A stretch of DNA of 12,368 nucleotides from Legionellales bacterium (GCA_002721165.1 PBJS01000011.1:10480-22847); one strand, 5' to 3'; numbered from the stretch's first letter, positions 1 through 7,390 are shown. Notes: a model not told the origin generated them from the letters alone. Numbers and translations: made by a program.

Positions 1-308
1 ATTGCAAATGCGCCTGAAGAAAAATTAAGCATTGCTGGCACACGCCCGACGAACTGCATTGCGAAAAATAATATTGCCAAAGCAGCTGTATTTGGCAACA
101 TAATACCGATTTGTTCAGATACTTTACTTTTTTTCTTTACATAAATGCTTAGTAAAATACTATGTAAAATGATTTTTCTATAGCTTAATGGTTTACGATT
201 AATATCTTCAACAATTTTATAATGCTTTCCGTATTTTTTACTTGCATCCAACAAGGTGAGAAAAAGGGTCTTTTGTTGATCAAAACTTGTATAAATATTA
301 TTTTTCAT
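1..308 (-). CDS. Aas-type AMP-binding acyl-ACP/acyl-CoA synthetase, N-terminal part (cut by window edge)
   Basis: An open minus-strand frame begins at the ATG at 306-308 and runs off the left edge without a stop, giving 102 codons. A stop three codons upstream (315-317) limits the start to this ATG or the TTG directly before it. Residues 67-99 read QIGIMLPN, then an Ala/Leu-rich helix, then GRVPAMLNFSSG. This resembles the start of the AMP-binding domain in the synthetase half of Aas, the 2-acyl-glycerophosphoethanolamine acyltransferase/acyl-ACP synthetase that recycles lysophospholipids at the inner membrane. The nucleotide-binding loop lies outside the window. Only about 65 residues precede this motif, so the acyltransferase domain that comes first in E. 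coli Aas is absent from this end. It may lie at the other end, be encoded separately, or not exist. The gene starts 36 nt after mltD on the same strand, so co-transcription is likely. Family level is fairly sure; exact substrate is not. Confidence 0.7.
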   Translation of the reverse strand, partial: MKNNIYTSFDQQKTLFLTLLDASKKYGKHYKIVEDINRKPLSYRKIILHSILLSIYVKKKSKVSEQIGIMLPNTAALAILFFAMQFVGRVPAMLNFSSGAFA

Positions 309-344
309 CAAGTCTTACATTTTTTTTATGCTGTTTATTATGTT

Positions 345-2165
345 CTATACCCCGGTAATACTTTTTCTTACAATCAGAATTTGCCCAGGTTGTAGAGCTT
401 TATTTTTTCTTATATTGTTCCACTCAAGTAAATCTGCTACATGGATGTCAAATCTTCTTGCTATTAACCATAATGAATCACCTTTTTTTACTACGTATTC
501 CGTTATTGGATCGCTTTGAATATTCGTTTGTACTAAGTCACCCTTTTCTTTTTCAGTCTCAATATTGATTCTTAATTTTTGCCCAGGTTGTAGAGCTTTA
601 TTTTTTCTTATATTGTTCCACTCAAGTAAATCCGCTACATGGATATCAAGTCTTCTCGCTATTAACCATAATGAATCACCTTTTTTTACTACGTATTCCG
701 TTGTTGATTCATTAAATGCTGATGCTTGTACTTCATTATTATTTTTATTGTTACTATCTTCTTCATTAATCCAAATTATCAATTTTTGTTTAGGCCTTAA
801 AAAACTTTTTTTTGCTATACCGTTCCATTTAGTAAGTTGGCCAACACTTATTCCGTAATTTCGACCTATGTCCCAGAGATTATCACCTCGTTTTACAATA
901 TATGTATATCGTTTTCCGTCACTTGTTTTTAGTCCTCTAAACTTTCTTGCTTCAATACTTAAGGAATAGAACTTAGTTGGTTGTTTTGAAGATGGTATCA
1001 ATAATGATTTACCTTCACGGATCATATTACCTTTTAGTCGATTAGTTTGTTTTATTGCACTTACACTGGTTTTGTAACGCTCCGCAATTAAACCTAGGGA
1101 CTCTCCCTTTTGTATAATATGTTGTTTCCAAGCAATACGTTCTGATTTTGGCAGTGCTGCTAACTTTTCCTTAAATTTTTGTGCTTTTCCAACAGGAATA
1201 AGTATTCGATGAGGGCCGCTTGGGTCAGTTGCCCAACGATTAAATCCAGGATTTAGTAAATATACCTCATCGATTGTTAAGCCAGATAAATTCGAAACTG
1301 TAGCTAGATCAATTTGCGTTTTTACATCTATAACTTCAAAGTAAGGAATATTTTTAATTTCTCCAAAGTTAATTTTGTACTTATCACTATTTTTAAGTAC
1401 TTCTGCTATAGCTAATAGACTGGGCACATAACTACGCGTTTCATGCGGCAATTTTAATGCCCAAAAGTCAGTTTTTTTGCCCAGTTTTTTATTTTTTCTT
1501 ATTGCGCGTTCTACATTACCCTCACCGGAATTGTATGCAGCAAGGGCATGAAACCAATTTCCATTAAATCTTTTGTGAAGTGACTCAAGATAATCAAGTG
1601 CAGCATCTGTTGATGCGACAATATCTCTGCGTCCGTCATACCACCAGTTTTGTTTTAGCCCATAGCGTTTACCTGTACTTGGTATAAATTGCCATATACC
1701 AGATGCTCTACTTGGTGATAGTGCGAAAGGTTGATAGGCGCTTTCTACGATTGGCAATAATGCTAGGTCAAGTGGCATTTCACGCTCTTTTAGTCTTGTA
1801 ATAATATGATATAAATAAGGTTCAGCGCGTCCAACGACTCGATCAATGTATTGTTGGTTTCTACTAAACCAAGCAACCTTATTTTTGACTTTTTTTCGAT
1901 TTATATTGTTTTCAAAAACGAGATGATCTCGAATTAACATCCATAGATTATCGTATGTTTTTTGACTAGGAATTTCGTTAGCAATAGGCTTTTCTGATTC
2001 CTGGATTTGATTTAATTGCTCTGATTCTGTGATGTTGCGAGCTTCAATACTATTAGGTTGGTTAGCTGTTTCAGGAACAATCGTTGTTTTTTTATCGATA
2101 TTAGAACAACCATTTAATATAAATAGGATTAATAATGATAAATAAGTTATTGTTTTATATTTCAT
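345..2165 (-). CDS. mltD: Membrane-bound lytic murein transglycosylase D, lipoprotein with four LysM domains
   Basis: This 606-residue protein should cleave peptidoglycan glycan strands between MurNAc and GlcNAc, leaving 1,6-anhydro ends, from the inner face of the outer membrane. The N-terminus has a short basic start, a hydrophobic stretch and a lipobox LNGC with Cys20 as the lipidation site; Ser at +2 favours outer-membrane sorting. The SLT domain spans about 105-225. The catalytic glutamate is Glu141 in LLPIVESAY, followed by SGIWQFIPSTG and the AAYNSGEGNV motif. Four LysM glycan-binding modules follow at about 348-391, 421-464, 490-533 and 556-599. E. coli MltD has fewer LysM modules, and the last two here are near-identical copies. 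No clear Shine-Dalgarno precedes the ATG; the sequence there is A/T only, with a TATAAT-like stretch on this strand at 2175-2180. It lies 56 nt downstream of gloB, an adjacency also found in E. coli. Confidence 0.95.
   Translation of the reverse strand: MKYKTITYLSLLILFILNGCSNIDKKTTIVPETANQPNSIEARNITESEQLNQIQESEKPIANEIPSQKTYDNLWMLIRDHLVFENNINRKKVKNKVAWFSRNQQYIDRVVGRAEPYLYHIITRLKEREMPLDLALLPIVESAYQPFALSPSRASGIWQFIPSTGKRYGLKQNWWYDGRRDIVASTDAALDYLESLHKRFNGNWFHALAAYNSGEGNVERAIRKNKKLGKKTDFWALKLPHETRSYVPSLLAIAEVLKNSDKYKINFGEIKNIPYFEVIDVKTQIDLATVSNLSGLTIDEVYLLNPGFNRWATDPSGPHRILIPVGKAQKFKEKLAALPKSERIAWKQHIIQKGESLGLIAERYKTSVSAIKQTNRLKGNMIREGKSLLIPSSKQPTKFYSLSIEARKFRGLKTSDGKRYTYIVKRGDNLWDIGRNYGISVGQLTKWNGIAKKSFLRPKQKLIIWINEEDSNNKNNNEVQASAFNESTTEYVVKKGDSLWLIARRLDIHVADLLEWNNIRKNKALQPGQKLRINIETEKEKGDLVQTNIQSDPITEYVVKKGDSLWLIARRFDIHVADLLEWNNIRKNKALQPGQILIVRKSITGV
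383..703 (-). repeat. Tandem duplication encoding the last two LysM modules of MltD
   Basis: Two direct copies at 383-505 and 581-703 are offset by 198 bp (66 codons). I count four mismatches over about 123 aligned bases. The linkers between the copies differ, so the homology covers the LysM module itself plus a few residues. The encoded modules (residues about 490-533 and 556-599) share runs such as YVVKKGDSLWLIARR and differ by Leu versus Phe in the next residue. The first two LysM modules of the protein are clearly divergent from these, so this is a recent in-frame duplication. Confidence 0.9.
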
Positions 2166-2221
2166 TTTTTATTAATTATATATTCTTTGAGTAAATTTGA
2201 TTGTAAGTGCGAATTTTTAAT

Positions 2222-2992
2222 CTAGAACGAGTCTTTCCATCTGCGTATTGTAGCAAATACTTCAATAGAATTAGTTAGCTTCTTTCCTTCACGCAAAATT
2301 GCAGCATCGATGACAGATTTTTCTTCGCAACGTAAAAATGGATTAGTCTGTTTTTCAATTTTCAAGGTAGCTGGCACCGTAGGTAGGTTTTGTTTTCTCG
2401 ATTGTTTTGCTGTATTTAAGCGTTTTTGTATTATTTTATTATTTTTCTCGACAGAGGCGGCAAATTGCAGATTAGAAACTGTGTATTCATGCCCGCAATA
2501 TACTAGCGTGTCATCGGGGAGTTTTTTTAATTTTGATAACGAGCGGTACATTTGTTCAGGGCTACCCTCAAACAGGCGCCCACATCCTGCTGTGAAGAGA
2601 GTATCCCCACTAAATAGCATTCTTTCGCTATAGTATGCAATTGCCCCTGCGGTATGTCCTGGAACGTCAAGTACACTAATATCTAAGTTTAATTCTGGTA
2701 AATTGACTATATCGCCTTCAGCTACGAGATTTGTGCTTCCTTTAACCATTTCTTTTTTTGGCGCATACACCGGTAAATTGTATTCACTTATTAGGCCGGC
2801 AATACCTCCTACGTGATCCCAGTGGTGGTGTGTAATAAGTATTGCTATAGGGATTAGACCCTCAGTTTTGATGAATTTAAGAACCGGTTCGTGTTCACTG
2901 GGATCAACTATTACGGCATGCCGATTTTTTTTGTTTTTCAGCACCCAAATATAGTTATCCTTTAAAGCAGTTATAGGTATGATCTCTAGCAT
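2222..2992 (-). CDS. gloB: Hydroxyacylglutathione hydrolase (glyoxalase II)
   Basis: A 256-residue metallo-beta-lactamase-fold enzyme of normal length for bacterial glyoxalase II. It hydrolyses S-D-lactoylglutathione to D-lactate and glutathione, the second step of cytosolic methylglyoxal detoxification. The binuclear metal site is intact: THHHWDH at residues 54-60 (His55, His57, Asp59, His60), His113 in PGHT, Asp130 in SGDTLF, and His168 in YCGHEY. The C-terminal substrate-binding part carries NPFLR at 217-221 and ends in RRWKDSF, typical of GloB and unlike other lactamase-fold hydrolases. It is transcribed away from the methyltransferase gene, with only 16 nt between the annotated start codons. 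Its promoter must therefore lie within, or overlap, the start of that gene. No obvious Shine-Dalgarno precedes the ATG. It heads a likely gloB-mltD-synthetase unit. Confidence 0.96.
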   Translation of the reverse strand: MLEIIPITALKDNYIWVLKNKKNRHAVIVDPSEHEPVLKFIKTEGLIPIAILITHHHWDHVGGIAGLISEYNLPVYAPKKEMVKGSTNLVAEGDIVNLPELNLDISVLDVPGHTAGAIAYYSERMLFSGDTLFTAGCGRLFEGSPEQMYRSLSKLKKLPDDTLVYCGHEYTVSNLQFAASVEKNNKIIQKRLNTAKQSRKQNLPTVPATLKIEKQTNPFLRCEEKSVIDAAILREGKKLTNSIEVFATIRRWKDSF

Positions 2993-3008
2993 TAATTAAA
3001 TAAGTTTT

Positions 3009-3797
3009 ATGGAAAACAGTTACCGAATGAATTCTCAGAGCTTAAATGAATTAACACTAAGAGACAAACTCTCTGCATGGTATAAAAGTCCATTGGGAAA
3101 GATAGTTTTTTCTTTAGAGAATGAACAGTTAGCAGCCATTCTACCGAGATTATTTGGTTATCATATTTTACAATTTGGCTATTCGGCTAAATTAAATTTT
3201 ATTTATTCATCTCGTATTACTAACAAAACGATTCTTTTTTTAGAAGATACTGAAATTCAGAATGAAATAGAAATGTCCATTCGCACAACTGCTGAGGATT
3301 TACCTATAGCGATGGATAGTATTGATGTGGTTTTATTGCCACATATTTTAGAATACTCAAAAGATACGCATAAACTACTAAGAGAAATGGAAAGAATTCT
3401 CATCAGCGAGGGTTATGTTGTTATTATTGGAATTAATCCTTTCAGTTTATGGGGGTTGTGGCACCTATTTTTTTGTTGGTGGAATAAAATGCCTTGGTGT
3501 GGACGTTTAATCTCAGTTTCAAGAATGAAAGACTGGCTATCACTACTTGATTTTGAGATTGAAAAAGTGAAATATTTTTTCTTTTCACCACCGGTATCTA
3601 ATGTAAAAATATTGAAAAAATTTTTACCATTAGAGCGTTTAGGCGATTATTGTTATCCAATATTCGGTGGTTTATATATATTGGTTGCAAAAAAGCGCAT
3701 CACGCCATTGACGCCACTTAGAATGAAATGGCGAAAAAAACAAAATATTTTGGGAACAGAATTTATTGAACCCACATCAAGAGAAATAATTAAGTAA
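3009..3797 (+). CDS. YafS-like class I SAM-dependent methyltransferase
   Basis: A 262-residue protein in the position that yafS occupies between gloB and rnhA in E. coli. The C-terminal half of the Rossmann methyltransferase fold is recognisable: AMDSIDVVLLPHILEY (residues 101-116), LLREMERILISEGYVVIIG (123-141), then NPFSLWGLW (143-151). The glycine-rich SAM-binding motif I is weak; its place is taken by LQFGYSA (54-60), with only one glycine. The family has no well-established substrate that I know of, so I name only the fold. Two starts are possible: ATG 3009 and the in-frame ATG 3027 (Met7), which has GGAAAA about 10 nt upstream and would leave 34 nt to gloB instead of 16. The stop is 3 nt before rnhA, so methyltransferase, rnhA and dnaQ form one operon. 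Confidence 0.8.
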   Translation: MENSYRMNSQSLNELTLRDKLSAWYKSPLGKIVFSLENEQLAAILPRLFGYHILQFGYSAKLNFIYSSRITNKTILFLEDTEIQNEIEMSIRTTAEDLPIAMDSIDVVLLPHILEYSKDTHKLLREMERILISEGYVVIIGINPFSLWGLWHLFFCWWNKMPWCGRLISVSRMKDWLSLLDFEIEKVKYFFFSPPVSNVKILKKFLPLERLGDYCYPIFGGLYILVAKKRITPLTPLRMKWRKKQNILGTEFIEPTSREIIK

Positions 3798-3800
3798 TTT

Positions 3801-4241
3801 ATGTCAAAAAAAATCCAGATATATTCCGATGGCGCATGCCGAGGTAATCCAGGCCCTGGTGGCTGGGGAGTTTTGTTGATATATGATGGTACAGAAAAGG
3901 AAATTTATGGGGGAGAATTGGAGACTACCAATAATCGCATGGAATTGATGGCAGCAATTGTGGGTATGGAATCCATAAAATACTCATCCGATATTATAAT
4001 AACAACCGACTCTAAATATGTAATGGACGGAATAACTAAATGGATGCATGATTGGAAAAAACGTAATTGGAAAACAGCATCAAAAAAACCAGTCAAAAAT
4101 AAAGATCTATGGCAGCGATTAGATGAAGCATGTAGTCTTCATTCAATTGAATGGTGTTGGGTCAAGGGACATAGCGGGCATGAAAAAAACGAACGTGTTG
4201 ATTTACTTGCAAATAAAGCAATTGACGAACTAGTTTTATGA
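3801..4241 (+). CDS. rnhA: Ribonuclease HI
   Basis: A 146-residue enzyme that cuts the RNA strand of RNA/DNA hybrids, removing R-loops and helping clear replication primers in the cytoplasm. All catalytic residues fall at the same numbers as in the E. coli enzyme: Asp10 in IYSDGACRGNPGPGGWG, Glu48 in NNRMEL, Asp70 in ITTDSKYV, His124 in VKGHSGH and Asp134 in ERVDLLA. The basic handle region is present around residues 79-101 (tryptophans plus Lys/Arg). The gene begins 3 nt after the methyltransferase stop, and its last bases overlap the dnaQ start in an ATGA arrangement, implying translational coupling. In E. coli rnhA and dnaQ are divergent, whereas here they are co-directional. Confidence 0.98.
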   Translation: MSKKIQIYSDGACRGNPGPGGWGVLLIYDGTEKEIYGGELETTNNRMELMAAIVGMESIKYSSDIIITTDSKYVMDGITKWMHDWKKRNWKTASKKPVKNKDLWQRLDEACSLHSIEWCWVKGHSGHEKNERVDLLANKAIDELVL

Positions 4242-4954
4242 AGCAAATTATACTTGATACTGAAACAACCGGCCTTGAACCAAAACAAGGACATAGAATT
4301 ATTGAAATCGGCTGTATAGAACTCGTAAATCGACGTGAAACCAATCGAAATTTTCATCAATATATAAATCCTGAGCGTGATGTTGATGATGGTGCATTTA
4401 ATGTGCATGGTTTGAGTAATGAATTTCTTCAAAATAAATCAAGATTTGCTGATATAGCACAGGAGTTTATTGATTTTATAAAAGATAGTGAGCTTATTAT
4501 TCACAATGCCCCGTTTGATACTGGTTTTATTAATGCTGAATTAAAGTTGTTAGGAAAAAAGTGGGGGAGGGTCGAAGATTATTGTACGGTTTTTGACACA
4601 TTAGTTTTAGCTAGAGAAAAACATCCCGGACAAAAAAATAATCTTGATGCTTTATGTAAACGCTACGAAGTAGATAACTCGCAACGTGATTTACATGGGG
4701 CGTTATTGGATGCGCAAATTTTATTAGACGTCTATTTGAAGATGACAGGAGGGCAAACTGATCTAAGTTTCGATTCAGTGGAACCATTAAGTGAGAAAAA
4801 AGATAAACGAGAAGAGCTTACAGGCAGTAATAAAAGCAGCTTGATTATTGTTGAGCCATCTGAAAGTGAAATAGAACAACATCACCTTTTTCTCGAATCA
4901 GTAAAAGAAAAAAGTGGTGGTAAATGTATTTGGTCAGAGAACGAATTTGATTAG
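4238..4954 (+). CDS. dnaQ: DNA polymerase III epsilon subunit (3'-5' proofreading exonuclease)
   Basis: A 238-residue protein, close to the usual epsilon length. It supplies proofreading to the replicative polymerase core with the alpha and theta subunits. The DEDDh exonuclease residues are complete: Asp7 and Glu9 in ILDTETTGL (ExoI), Asp94 in HNAPFDTGFIN (ExoII), and His153 and Asp158 in DLHGALLDAQ (ExoIII). HRIIEIGCIEL and the NVHGLS segment are also typical. Residues from about 175 to 215 are polar and low in hydrophobics, matching the flexible linker. The short tail (about 216-238) would be the part that contacts the polymerase alpha subunit. The start overlaps rnhA by 4 nt, and the stop overlaps that of the convergent grxD. 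Confidence 0.96.
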   Translation: MKQIILDTETTGLEPKQGHRIIEIGCIELVNRRETNRNFHQYINPERDVDDGAFNVHGLSNEFLQNKSRFADIAQEFIDFIKDSELIIHNAPFDTGFINAELKLLGKKWGRVEDYCTVFDTLVLAREKHPGQKNNLDALCKRYEVDNSQRDLHGALLDAQILLDVYLKMTGGQTDLSFDSVEPLSEKKDKREELTGSNKSSLIIVEPSESEIEQHHLFLESVKEKSGGKCIWSENEFD

Positions 4955-5274
4955 TTATTACTTACAGCTTCTTTTGTAATTTTTTGTAATTCACCTTTTT
5001 CAAATAAATCAATTGCAATATCACAACCGCCAATTAATTCCCCATTTACGAATACCTGTGGAAATGTTGGCCAGTCTGAAAATTTTGGTAGATTTTCCCT
5101 CACTTCCGGTTGGGCAATCACATCGACAAAACTAAATTCAATATCGCATGCTTTTAAGGCTTCGCATGTACGCATAGAAAAACCACACTGCGGAAAATCT
5201 GGCGTGCCTTTCATAAAAATAACTACAGGATTTTCACTTAGTGTGCTTTTAATTTGCTCTATTACTGTATCCAT
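4951..5274 (-). CDS. grxD: Monothiol glutaredoxin, Grx4/GrxD family
   Basis: A 107-residue single-domain glutaredoxin with the monothiol active site CGFS (Cys30 in FPQCGFSMRT). The glutathione-binding elements are present: KGTPDFPQ (22-29), WPTFPQVFVNGELIGG (68-83) and Cys84-Asp85. Members of this family bind a glutathione-coordinated [2Fe-2S] cluster as a homodimer or with BolA, and pass Fe-S clusters or iron-status signals to other proteins in the cytoplasm. They do little disulphide reduction. AAGGAAG lies about 8-14 nt upstream of the ATG and is a good ribosome site. The gene converges on dnaQ, with stop codons overlapping at 4951-4954. It has an upstream region of 237 bp shared with the PuuD-like gene that reads the other way. 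Confidence 0.97.
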   Translation of the reverse strand: MDTVIEQIKSTLSENPVVIFMKGTPDFPQCGFSMRTCEALKACDIEFSFVDVIAQPEVRENLPKFSDWPTFPQVFVNGELIGGCDIAIDLFEKGELQKITKEAVSNN

Positions 5275-5373
5275 AATCTGGCTTCCTTAGAATTTCATAA
5301 TAACTAATGGTTAAATGGTATCAAAAGAAGTGACAAAAAAATATAGAAATAAAGGTTTGCTAAGATAAGTATC

Positions 5374-5379
5374 ATTATA
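5374..5379 (-). promoter_or_regulatory. Candidate -10 box for grxD
   Basis: On the minus strand 5379-5374 reads TATAAT, a perfect sigma70 -10 hexamer, about 95 nt upstream of the grxD start codon. No convincing -35 lies at 16-18 bp; the nearest candidate, TTGAGT at 5399-5394, gives a 14-bp spacer. In DNA this AT-rich a chance match is quite possible. Confidence 0.3.
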
Positions 5380-5415
5380 AATTAGTCAAATTCACTCAAA
5401 ATCACGAAATTAGAG

Positions 5416-5474
5416 TAGTTAAAAGATGGTGAAAGCCACCTTCGAGGCAAGTATAATCTGAACTAGTTTAACTA
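5416..5474. repeat. Inverted repeat bracketing the promoter of the PuuD-like gene
   Basis: TAGTTAAA (5416-5423) and TTTAACTA (5467-5474) are a perfect 8-bp inverted repeat separated by 43 nt. The interval contains a small GGTG/CACC hairpin (5428-5431 with 5437-5440) and the promoter hexamers. It could be a pair of operator half-sites, a looped structure, or chance. The two arms sit about 40 bp upstream and 4-10 bp downstream of the predicted transcription start. Confidence 0.4.
5429..5457 (+). promoter_or_regulatory. Predicted sigma70 promoter for the PuuD-like membrane protein
   Basis: A -35-like GTGAAA (5429-5434, four of six consensus positions) is followed by a 17-bp spacer and a perfect -10 TATAAT (5452-5457). 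Transcription would start near 5464, leaving a leader of about 48 nt. That leader ends in AGGAGA (5499-5504), 7 nt before the ATG at 5512. Spacing, -10 and ribosome site agree with each other, so this is the best-supported promoter in the window. Confidence 0.6.
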
Positions 5475-5511
5475 ATAATATTCTAATTTTTACCACGCAG
5501 GAGAATAATTT

Positions 5512-6123
5512 ATGAATCCACTCAAATCAGTACGCGCAACAATAACAATTGGTTTTGTTTTGTCGGTAGTGATTGCTTTCTTAATTAATAATGACGGTGC
5601 TGTTTTAGAAACTATGGCCGAGAGATGGTCTTTGATTGTATGGTTACATGTGTTTTTTGGCGTAATTTGGATTGGACTGCTTTACTATTTTAATTTTGTT
5701 CAAGTCCCTGCTGTTGGTGAGGCCTTGGCTGACGAAGGAGGCCCTGGTCCTGCCGCTATAAATAAATATGTAGCTCCTCGTGCATTATGGTGGTTTCGTT
5801 GGGGCGCGTTATTTACTTGGTTAACTGGTGCAGCAGCATTACATCTCTACCTCCCTATAAGTTTACATGATGCTTTTATGTTAAAAGGAGGAGTTATGGG
5901 GGCTACAATAGGAGTAGGCGCATGGTTGGGAACAATTATGCTCTTTAACGTATGGGTATTGATATGGCCTAATCAAAAGAAAATTTTAGGTATTGTTAAA
6001 GCCAGCGCAGACGAAATTGCAAAAGCGAAAAATGTTGCTTTAATGGCTTCAAGAACGAATACCCTGTTGTCTATCCCCATGCTAATGTGCATGGTTGGAT
6101 ACGGGCATGGTTTACCTTTGTAA
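5512..6123 (+). CDS. Integral membrane protein related to the N-terminal domain of urate hydroxylase PuuD
   Basis: A 203-residue polytopic protein with about five hydrophobic segments, near 9-25, 41-63, 92-112, 125-152 and 183-198. The segments WLHVFFGVIWIGLLYYFNFVQ (starting at residue 44), LWWFRWGALFTWLTG (92-106), FNVWVLIWPNQKK (145-157) and ASRTNTLLSIPM (179-190) resemble the membrane domain of PuuD. PuuD is a urate oxidase that carries a C-terminal cytochrome c. Here there is no CxxCH and no room for that domain, so urate oxidation should not be assumed; a haem or quinone link would be inference. Candidate ligand histidines are His46, His111, His119 and His199. It has its own promoter and ends in a strong terminator, so it appears to be monocistronic between grxD and argD. 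No purine-catabolism gene is nearby. Confidence 0.65.
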   Translation: MNPLKSVRATITIGFVLSVVIAFLINNDGAVLETMAERWSLIVWLHVFFGVIWIGLLYYFNFVQVPAVGEALADEGGPGPAAINKYVAPRALWWFRWGALFTWLTGAAALHLYLPISLHDAFMLKGGVMGATIGVGAWLGTIMLFNVWVLIWPNQKKILGIVKASADEIAKAKNVALMASRTNTLLSIPMLMCMVGYGHGLPL

Positions 6124-6152
6124 GGAAAATAACGCAATCTTAATGGAATTTT

Positions 6153-6181
6153 AGCCCGGCGTTGCCGGGCTTATTATTTTT
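6153..6181 (+). terminator. Intrinsic terminator after the PuuD-like gene
   Basis: AGCCCGGC (6153-6160) pairs with GCCGGGCT (6164-6171) across a 3-nt loop, giving a GC-rich 8-bp stem in otherwise AT-rich DNA. It is followed directly by a T-rich run (6171-6181). It lies 30 nt after the stop codon and separates this gene from argD. Confidence 0.92.
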
Positions 6182-6223
6182 GCCACATAAATCAGACAAT
6201 GTTTTTTTAGGGATAAGTGTTAT

Positions 6224-7390
6224 ATGAGCGAATTTTTAATGAAAAATTATAATCCTTTACCAGTTAGTTTCGTTAAAGGCGAAGGCTCATGGCTGGTAGA
6301 TGATCGTGGGGAACGTTATTTAGATGCATTGGGAGGTATAGCGGTTTGCGCGCTTGGGCATTCACACCCCTCTTTGAGTGAGGTAATCTCAGAGCAATCG
6401 GCAAGTTTAATGCATACCTCAAATATTTATCGAATTGCATCTCAAGAGGAGTTAGCAAAAAAACTTGTTATTCATTCTGGTATGAGTAACGTATTTTTTT
6501 GTAATTCTGGTGCCGAAGCAAATGAAGCAGCCATAAAATTAGCACGTCTTTATGCAAGTAAAAGAAAAATATCTAATCCGCATATAGTAGTTATGGAAAA
6601 TAGCTTTCATGGCAGAACTATGGCAACTCTAAGCGCAACTGGCAGTAAAAGAGTGCATCAGGGTTTTGCTCCCTTAGTGCCTGGATTTAAGCACATACCT
6701 TATAATAATATCGAAGTTTTAAAATCCACTGTTGATGCAGAAAAAAATATTGTTGCCGTGATGATTGAACCGATTCAAGGAGAGGGAGGTATTATTGTTC
6801 CTGATAAGGATTATTTAAAAAAGATAAGATCGATTTGTGATGAAAATAATCTTTTAATGATTGTTGATGAGGTTCAGACAGGAATGTGTCGTACTGGCAA
6901 ATGGTTTGCATTTCAGCATGAAAATATTTTGCCAGACATAATAACAATTGCTAAAGCATTAGGTAACGGTGTTCCAATTGGGGCTTGTTTAGCAAGAGGT
7001 GAATCCTCAAAGCTATTTCAACCAGGCAGTCATGGCTCAACTTTTGGCGGCGGCCCATTTGTTTCGAGCATTGCATTGAAAGTAATTGATATATTAGAAA
7101 AACATAAAATGGATGAGTATGCTGCAAAACTCGGTAGCTATTTAATTGATAAATTTAAAAAATCACTAGAAGGTACTCAAGGAATTGTAGATATACGTGG
7201 AAAGGGGCTTATGATAGGAATAGAGCTCGAAAAAGATTGCCCAAACTTAGTTGAAAAAGCACTGGAAAATAAGCTATTGATAAATGTGACATCTGGTAAA
7301 GTAATACGATTACTGCCGCCTTTAATTATGAACGAAAAGGAAGCTGACCAAGTTGTATCTATCTTGACTAGTATACTTAAGAAATATTAA
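6224..7390 (+). CDS. argD: Acetylornithine aminotransferase
   Basis: A 388-residue class III PLP-dependent aminotransferase. It converts N-acetylglutamate semialdehyde and glutamate to N-acetylornithine in cytosolic arginine synthesis, and may also serve as succinyldiaminopimelate aminotransferase for lysine. The PLP lysine is Lys244 in IITIAKALGNGVPIG. Cofactor-binding motifs are NSGAEANEAA (94-103), FHGRTMATLS (128-137) and DEVQTGMCRTG (215-225). GSTFGGGPF (271-279) completes the active site from the partner subunit. Length and the early DALGGIAVCALGHSHP (34-49) fit ArgD rather than the longer ornithine or GABA aminotransferases, and the adjacent argF supports this. AGGG lies about 11 nt before the ATG; Met6 is a possible alternative start. 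The gene follows a terminator, so it needs its own promoter, which I could not place. Confidence 0.93.
   Translation: MSEFLMKNYNPLPVSFVKGEGSWLVDDRGERYLDALGGIAVCALGHSHPSLSEVISEQSASLMHTSNIYRIASQEELAKKLVIHSGMSNVFFCNSGAEANEAAIKLARLYASKRKISNPHIVVMENSFHGRTMATLSATGSKRVHQGFAPLVPGFKHIPYNNIEVLKSTVDAEKNIVAVMIEPIQGEGGIIVPDKDYLKKIRSICDENNLLMIVDEVQTGMCRTGKWFAFQHENILPDIITIAKALGNGVPIGACLARGESSKLFQPGSHGSTFGGGPFVSSIALKVIDILEKHKMDEYAAKLGSYLIDKFKKSLEGTQGIVDIRGKGLMIGIELEKDCPNLVEKALENKLLINVTSGKVIRLLPPLIMNEKEADQVVSILTSILKKY

Noticed and set aside
328..858. Two plus-strand frames sharing a Cys-Pro-Gly-Cys-Arg-containing repeat.
   Set aside because: They are antisense to the duplicated LysM modules of mltD; the similarity comes from the duplication, not from a protein family.
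5425..5465. GATGGTG...CTGA sequence reminiscent of a fluoride riboswitch.
   Set aside because: The conserved loop and the downstream TGATGAC-type element are missing, and the segment overlaps a good promoter.
5300..5480. TAACTAAT occurring at both ends of the grxD/PuuD-like gap as possible shared operator sites.
   Set aside because: An 8-base A/T-rich match in DNA of this composition is expected by chance, and the flanks do not agree.
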